Positions 63,072 to 64,000 of a stretch of DNA of 64,000 bases are shown here, piece after piece. The DNA comes from Ulvibacterium sp965228935 (lineage in GTDB: Bacteria; Bacteroidota; Bacteroidia; Flavobacteriales; Flavobacteriaceae). A model generated the notes under the pieces. It searched no databases. It saw only the letters and a list, made by a program, of their open reading frames with translations, and was not told where the DNA came from. The DNA lies in assembly GCF_965228935.1 (NCBI RefSeq), contig NZ_OZ245846.1, forward strand, positions 1,240,001 to 1,304,000. Direction: 5' to 3'. Numbering within the stretch: the first letter of the stretch is position 1; each line of letters begins with the position of its first letter. A program made the translations under genes and the position numbers.

Positions 63072-64000
63072 TTATACCTTTTTCAAAGACATAAAGGTCT
63101 TCTGGAAACTTGACTTACCAGATTCACATACCGGACAGACGTAGGTTTCCGGAAGCTTCTCAAATGAAATGCCGGCATGTATTCCATTTTTTTCATCCCC
63201 CAAAGCCTCATCGTAAATGGTAAGACATAGGGTACATTGGAATGCTTGGATTGCAACGGTTTCTTCTTCCAAGACCTCCTTGGACGTTTGCCCACCCTCT
63301 CCCAATTGTCCGAAATATTTTTTGCTAAGTTCCATTAATAGGCCGGGAAGCTCTACTTTGTCCACATCCTGTGCATAGGAAATATAGGTTTGCGTATTGG
63401 GGTCAAAGGCCTCATAGTGCAATACATTGTATGTGGGTCGTATTTTAAAATCCTTTACTATGGTAGGGGACAGGTTTTTTTCAATGATTACCGAAGCGAA
63501 GTGTGAGCGCTTGCCTACATCGTTACTTATCCCAAAGGTTAGGCCGTACGTGCTGATGTCGTTTTCATCAAAATTGCGGACCAAAAACTTTTTCAGTTCA
63601 AAGGCATCGTTATCGCCCACCGGTAAATGCCAGTTCATTTCCAGTTGTGAATGACGCACATTGATTCCGCGTTGCCCAATAAAACGCTCCAGTTCGGATC
63701 GGTGCTGTTGTTTAATGCCTTTTACGACAAAGGATTTCCACGGGGTGATGCATATCTTTCCGATACTGTGGTCCAAACAAAATCCGCAGAAGTCTTTTAG
63801 AAACTGTAGGTCATAGCGATTGTTTCTCCAATACAGCCCCAACCAATATTGGTCAATGCCCATGCGGTTCATCCCCTCATAGTAAGGGAAGGTCAAATAT
63901 GGGATTTCTAAATTCTTTTCCATACTCTTGTTGTTGGTATCTATGGTCTTATTGAGAAGGGCAAACAGGGAATCCAAATCCTCCACTGTATCTAACAGCG
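63072..64000 (-). CDS. rubredoxin-domain protein (5' end outside window)
   Basis: At least 309 residues. The frame remains open to the right edge, so the GTG at 63986 is not the start. The C-terminal 60 residues are a rubredoxin domain with the CTLC and CPVC iron-binding pairs (FQCTLCLTIYDEALGD, ETYVCPVCESGKSSFQK). The N-terminal part resembles the ferredoxin-like half of nitrite/sulfite reductases (about 40-200, PYYEGMNRMGIDQYW), lacking siroheme ligands as far as visible. Such rubredoxin fusions in Flavobacteriia are found with nitrate-assimilation genes, from general knowledge; no such gene is in view here. Confidence 0.75.
   Translation of the reverse strand, partial: LLDTVEDLDSLFALLNKTIDTNNKSMEKNLEIPYLTFPYYEGMNRMGIDQYWLGLYWRNNRYDLQFLKDFCGFCLDHSIGKICITPWKSFVVKGIKQQHRSELERFIGQRGINVRHSQLEMNWHLPVGDNDAFELKKFLVRNFDENDISTYGLTFGISNDVGKRSHFASVIIEKNLSPTIVKDFKIRPTYNVLHYEAFDPNTQTYISYAQDVDKVELPGLLMELSKKYFGQLGEGGQTSKEVLEEETVAIQAFQCTLCLTIYDEALGDEKNGIHAGISFEKLPETYVCPVCESGKSSFQKTFMSLKKV

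Overview
The window is chromosomal DNA from a marine-type Bacteroidetes, most probably a member of the Flavobacteriaceae. The evidence is the gene content: a SusC-style outer-membrane receptor, LepA/RbfA/DusB of flavobacterial type, DUF4038 and GH65 sugar enzymes, and a BtgA/DUF5712-style mobilization set. Promoters fit the Bacteroidetes pattern TTG-N(18-20)-TAnnTTTG, and strong Shine-Dalgarno sites are rare. No species can be named from the sequence alone.

Layout. (1) 1-23,385 is ordinary chromosome: a GCS2-CBS protein and an aspartoacylase-like amidohydrolase; an overlapping pair of exported peptidases (M1, S8); an MBL hydrolase; a CPA1 antiporter with a TrkA-N domain; a DUF5060/DUF4038 glycosidase; lepA; an outer-membrane beta-barrel receptor; a frameshifted leucine-rich-repeat lipoprotein; dusB; an FtsX/LolE-type permease with rbfA; methylmalonyl-CoA epimerase; and a GH65 phosphorylase. 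(2) 23,447-47,906 is an integrated mobilizable element of about 24.5 kb inserted in the 3' end of a tRNA(CAU) gene. It has a 14-bp direct repeat at its ends, a tyrosine integrase at the right end, a mob block (coupling ATPase, relaxase, BtgA-like protein) and an oriT-like inverted-repeat cluster. No conjugation pore genes are visible, so it probably borrows another element's machinery. (3) 47,907-64,000 is chromosome or island again: an ImmA/IrrE remnant, a PAP2 phosphatase, a divergent stress- or defence-like locus, and a truncated rubredoxin-domain gene.

Cargo of the element. Rightward from 24.8 kb is a four-gene operon of unknown function (cysteine-rich protein, HEPN-like protein, degenerate HNH-like protein, small acidic protein). 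It is followed by a Fic protein with an N-terminal winged-helix-like domain and upstream repeats. Leftward between 41.7 and 33.7 kb is a reduced DISARM-type locus. The DrmA-type helicase and the DrmB (DUF1998) protein are clear. A probable DrmE is split over two frames at an A6 run. No methyltransferase or phospholipase-D gene is visible. Upstream of it lie a dead lipoprotein gene and an FRG-domain gene, separated by small AAC...GTT-ended inverted repeats.

The 49.4-62.9 kb locus. A regulator (XRE plus inactive LexA/S24-like domain) and an SF1 helicase run left. A six-gene operon runs right: YbjN-like protein, PspA/IM30, YqiJ-like OB-fold membrane protein, YqiK flotillin, lipoyl-like small protein and a 1,627-residue AAA ATPase. 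A perfect 14-bp palindrome between them covers the -33 element of the rightward promoter, which suggests repression by the XRE protein. The 3' end of the giant ATPase gene occurs a second time, decayed, at 49.4 kb beside a WYL-regulator fragment, so this locus has inserted or been replaced as a unit. The DISARM-like locus, the four-gene unknown operon and this membrane-stress/ATPase divergon are the best candidates for under-described systems.
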